Source of the DNA: Streptomyces sp. CT34
Lineage (GTDB): Bacteria > Actinomycetota > Actinomycetes > Streptomycetales > Streptomycetaceae
Assembly: GCF_000805335.1 (NCBI RefSeq)
Contig: NZ_KN708638.1
Coordinates: forward strand, 6,080,069-6,144,068
Direction: 5' to 3'
DNA: 64,000 bases
Positions 61,182 through 64,000 of the stretch are shown here, piece by piece. Numbering within the stretch: the stretch's first letter is position 1; the number at the start of each line of letters is the position of its first letter. The notes under the pieces are model-generated. The model made no database searches and was not told the DNA's origin. It was given only the letters and a program-made list of their open reading frames with translations. The position numbers were made by a program, and so were the translations under genes.

Positions 61182-61285
61182 CGCAGCGGTCGCGGTCCGG
61201 CCGGCGTGACCTGGGCGCCGGCCGGAACGTTCACCTATATGGCGCAGGCCGTACGGAGCCCCGACCTCACCAGGGAGCGCAGAGC

Positions 61286-63406
61286 GTGCCAGGGATCGTC
61301 CCCACCACCCAGCCGACCCACCAGCCCGCCGGAGAACGGCGCACCGCGCCGCCCCGGCCGCCCCAACCGCAACCCGTCCACTCCGCGCTGATCTGTGTGG
61401 CCCTGCCGTCCCTCGCCGTGTCGCCCCCCTCGGGGCAGCTCACCGGCGAGGGCTTGGAGGGCTACTACCGGGACGGCCGGCGGATCCTCTCCCGATGCGA
61501 AGTACGGGCCGCGGGCGGTGAACCACTCGTCGTCCAGGGCCGGTTGGTCGCCGCGGACCGGGCCCGGTTCATCGGTGTGGTCCGCAGAACGGGCGAGCGC
61601 GGGCCGGACCCGGAGATCCGGATGGAGCGGCTGCGGTACGCCGACGGCACCGAACGGATCACCTTCCACAGCAACGCCGGCCGGCCCGTCCGGCTGCCGG
61701 TCGAAATCCGGCTCGGTACCGACCTCGCAGAGCTCGGGGCCGTCGCCCTCGGCTTCCCCGGCGCCGAACTCCGCGCCGCGGTCCACGGCTCCGGGCTCCG
61801 CTGGACCGGGCCCGGCGCGCACGCCCTGGTCTCCGCGACGCCCACACCCCAGGACGCCCTGGCCTCGGCGGGTCTGCTGCGCTGGGACCTGGAGCTACCA
61901 CCGGGCGGCCGGCGCACCGTCGAGCTGCACGCCCGCCTCGAATACAACACGGGCAACCCCCGGGGCGGCGCCCACCCGGCCGCCCGCGGGCGCCCCGGCC
62001 AACCCCGTATTCCCGGTCCGCGTTCCGCCCTCTCCGGCCCCCGGATGCGTGGCGACCGGCCGCCGCACCCTTGGTCGGCCGCCCACCTGGAATGCGACGA
62101 CCATCGCGCCGACGCCCTCATGGCACGCAGCCTCGACGATCTGCGCGGCCTGCTGATGCGCGACCCGGCCATGCCCGCGGACGTCTATGTGGCCGGGGGA
62201 TTCCCCTGGCGCTGCGGCCTCGCCCCGGCAGAGGCCCTCTGGAGTGCCCGGATGCTGCTTCCTCTCGGCACCCGGCTTGCTGCGAGCACCCTGCGCACCC
62301 TCGCCCGCACTCAACAGGCCACCCCAGGAGCGGATTTCGGCCGAATTCCCGGCGCCCTGCGCGACGCCGGGCCGCACGCCCCACCGAGCTGCACGGGCAT
62401 CGAAGCCACCCTCCTCTTCCCCGCAGTCCTCGCGGAGGCCCGCCGCTGGGGCCTCCCCGACCCGGAGACAGAACGGCTGCTGCCCCCCGCCGAACGGTGC
62501 CTCCAGTGGCTGCGCACGGCCACCGACCCGCCGGGCGGAGGCCGCGGCGGCTACCTCCCCGACCCGGCGCCCGACGGCCCCTACCGCTGCGAGACACAGG
62601 CCCACGCCCACCGCGCCGCGCTCCTGGGCGCCGACCTCCTCGACGCCTGCGGCTCCTCCGGTGCCGCCGCACTCCGCGACTGGGCGGCCGACCTGAGCAC
62701 CCGCTTCCGGACCGACTTCTGGGTGGAGGACCGCGCGGGCGGCCGTCCGGCCGCCCTGCTCACCGTCGACGGCAGGCCGGTGCCGCACCTCGGCTCCACC
62801 GCCGCCCATCTCCTCGACACCGGCCTGCTCGGCGGCGGCACCCTCGCCCCCGGCCTCCTGGACGCGGCACAGACCGACCAACTGGCCCGACTGCTGCGCA
62901 GTCCGGCGATGGACTCCGGATGGGGCCTGCGCGGACTCGGTGCCAAGGAGACCGGCTACAACCCGTTCGGCCACCGCAGCGGTGCCGTCCGCGTCCAGGA
63001 AACGGCCATCGCCGCCGCCGGACTCGCCGCGGCAGGCCACGAAGCCGCTGCCGGTGCCCTCACCAGGGGCGTTCTCGATGCCGCGGAGAGCTTCGGCCAC
63101 CGCCTCCCGGAGATGTACGCGGGGGAGCAGCGCACCGCCGACGGCGCTCCGGTCCCGCACCCGGCGGCCTGCCGCCCTGCCGCTGCGGCGGCGGCCGGGG
63201 CGGTCCAGATGCTCGTCACCCTCGCGGGGCTGCGCCCCGATGTCCCGTCGGGGACGGTGGCCGTCCGCCCGCTCGGCACCGCCCCGCTCGGCGCGATGCA
63301 GCTCACGGGACTCACCATCGCCGAGCAGCCTTTCGCCGTTCGGATCAGCCGGCTGGGGATGGGCATGGTCGAGGCAGCGGCGGACGGCCTGCAACTCGGT
63401 TCGTGA
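61286..63406 (+). CDS. Glycogen debranching N-terminal domain protein (amylo-alpha-1,6-glucosidase-like)
   Basis: Protein of 706 residues. The N-terminal beta domain (SGQLTGEGLEGYYRDGRRILSRCEVRAAGGEPLVVQGRLVAADRARFIGVVRRTG) is the GDE N-terminal type. The C-terminal part resembles an (alpha/alpha)6 barrel of the amylo-glucosidase/GH15 group: RSLDDLRGLLMRD, YVAGGFPWRCGLAPAEALWSARMLLPLGTRLAASTLRTLARTQ, ETQAHAHRAALLGADLLDACG, WGLRGLGAKETGYNPFGHRSGAVRVQETAIAAAGLAAAG. The GTG at 61286 has GGGAG eight bases upstream; the longer frame overlaps the DUF4192 gene. It may trim branched glucans, but catalytic residues could not be confirmed. Confidence 0.82.
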   Translation: MPGIVPTTQPTHQPAGERRTAPPRPPQPQPVHSALICVALPSLAVSPPSGQLTGEGLEGYYRDGRRILSRCEVRAAGGEPLVVQGRLVAADRARFIGVVRRTGERGPDPEIRMERLRYADGTERITFHSNAGRPVRLPVEIRLGTDLAELGAVALGFPGAELRAAVHGSGLRWTGPGAHALVSATPTPQDALASAGLLRWDLELPPGGRRTVELHARLEYNTGNPRGGAHPAARGRPGQPRIPGPRSALSGPRMRGDRPPHPWSAAHLECDDHRADALMARSLDDLRGLLMRDPAMPADVYVAGGFPWRCGLAPAEALWSARMLLPLGTRLAASTLRTLARTQQATPGADFGRIPGALRDAGPHAPPSCTGIEATLLFPAVLAEARRWGLPDPETERLLPPAERCLQWLRTATDPPGGGRGGYLPDPAPDGPYRCETQAHAHRAALLGADLLDACGSSGAAALRDWAADLSTRFRTDFWVEDRAGGRPAALLTVDGRPVPHLGSTAAHLLDTGLLGGGTLAPGLLDAAQTDQLARLLRSPAMDSGWGLRGLGAKETGYNPFGHRSGAVRVQETAIAAAGLAAAGHEAAAGALTRGVLDAAESFGHRLPEMYAGEQRTADGAPVPHPAACRPAAAAAAGAVQMLVTLAGLRPDVPSGTVAVRPLGTAPLGAMQLTGLTIAEQPFAVRISRLGMGMVEAAADGLQLGS

Positions 63407-63454
63407 AGGGCCGCGTGACCTGTTTATCGTCAGGCGGACGACTATGATCACGTC

Positions 63455-64000
63455 ATGCCTCCCTACGACCCGTCGGCCTTCCCGCCCTTTGCTGTCACCG
63501 TCGACCTGGTCGTGCTCACCGTGCGCCGCCACGCCCTGTGTGCGCTGGCGGTACGCCGCGGTGAGCCGCCGTTCCAGGGCCGCTGGGCCCTGCCCGGCGG
63601 TTTCGTCCGGGCCGACGAGGATCTTGAGGACGCAGCCGCCCGGGAGCTCGCCGAGGAGACCGGCCTGCACGCCCACCCGGAGGCGGGCCCGCCGCCCGCG
63701 TACGGCGCGCACCTCGAACAGCTCGCCACCTACGGCGACCCCAAGCGCGACCCCCGGATGCGCGTCGTCAGCGTCGCCCACCTGGTCCTGGCCCCCGACC
63801 TGCCGGCCCCCAGGGCCGGCGGCGACGCCCACAGCGCCCGCTGGGCACCCGTGGACACCCTCCTGGAGCACGAGGGAAGCGCGCACGCCCGCGACGGCGA
63901 GCTGACGACCCCGCTCGCCTTCGACCACGCGCGGATCCTCGCCGACGGCGTGGAACGCGCCCGCTCGAAGATCGAATACTCCTCCCTCGCCACGGCCTTC
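63455..64000 (+). CDS. NUDIX hydrolase / NrtR-like protein (cut by window end)
   Basis: Partial protein (182 visible residues). The NUDIX domain has VDLVVLTVRRHALCALAVRRGEPPFQGRWALPGGFVRADEDLEDAAARELAEETGL, with the NUDIX box G(x5)E(x7)REUxEE recognisable. Then HLEQLATYGDPKRDPRMRVVSVAHLVL and ARWAPVDTLL, typical of ADP-ribose/NAD-related NUDIX proteins, and RSKIEYSSLATAF, which often precedes a C-terminal winged helix in NrtR regulators. The rest is outside the window. A TATGAT hexamer ends six bases before the ATG, so the transcript is probably leaderless; a short TCGTC/GACGA dyad (63427-63441) just upstream may be an operator. Confidence 0.82.
   Translation, partial: MPPYDPSAFPPFAVTVDLVVLTVRRHALCALAVRRGEPPFQGRWALPGGFVRADEDLEDAAARELAEETGLHAHPEAGPPPAYGAHLEQLATYGDPKRDPRMRVVSVAHLVLAPDLPAPRAGGDAHSARWAPVDTLLEHEGSAHARDGELTTPLAFDHARILADGVERARSKIEYSSLATAF

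Overview
The window looks like a chromosomal core segment of a Streptomyces species. Very high GC, GTG and TTG starts, and a characteristic gene order support this: gluABCD with gluRK, then miaB, miaA, dapF, a relA/spoT paralogue, hflX, an NRPS-independent siderophore cluster, dinG, lexA, nrdR, nrdJ, rnhB and recQ. The species cannot be read from the sequence. No rRNA, tRNA or CRISPR array was seen.

Layout. At 1-5950 a glutamate-type ABC importer (minus strand) faces its two-component system (plus strand); the shared upstream region holds a perfect 9-bp inverted repeat. At 6165-10619 lie a cold-shock protein, a DEAD-box helicase, an orphan TAXI binding protein, a LysR regulator and a divergent DinB/maleylpyruvate-isomerase-like protein.

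From about 10801 to 17461 a decayed integrated element of about 6.6 kb sits in the 5' end of miaB. A 24-codon stub of the original miaB, with its promoter, remains on the left. The element supplies a diverged promoter and first 21 codons that rebuild an intact miaB on the right. The cargo includes an LLM-family oxidoreductase, a frameshifted IS5-type transposase, a serine recombinase with an internal deletion coupled to a PD-(D/E)XK-like protein, decayed genes, a two-domain acetyltransferase and a small conserved protein.

At 17384-29325 is translation, tRNA modification and stress housekeeping: miaB, miaA, dapF, an RSH (ppGpp) enzyme with an eroded synthetase domain, an M1 peptidase and hflX. 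At 29489-37018 are a secreted serine protease and a four-gene siderophore operon (aminotransferase, two IucA/IucC synthetases, an acyltransferase) that lacks a visible N-hydroxylase or decarboxylase. At 37061-44122 dinG and lexA converge, and lexA and nrdRJ diverge from a region carrying a near-consensus SOS box and an NrdR-box-like site.

At 44470-53216 are accessory modules: an alpha/beta hydrolase, an MFS pump with a divergent CGNR zinc-finger regulator, a TerD protein, a YdbC-like protein, and a TetR regulator divergent from an antibiotic-resistance-type ABC-F ATPase with two matching palindromes. The end (52557-64000) has a phosphatase, an ADP-ribosylglycohydrolase, rnhB, RecQ fused to a phosphoribosyltransferase-like domain with two DnaA boxes upstream, a DUF4192 protein, a glycogen-debranching-like protein and a truncated NUDIX protein.

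Several genes have a TANNNT hexamer ending 6 or 7 bases before the start codon, the arrangement expected of leaderless transcripts.
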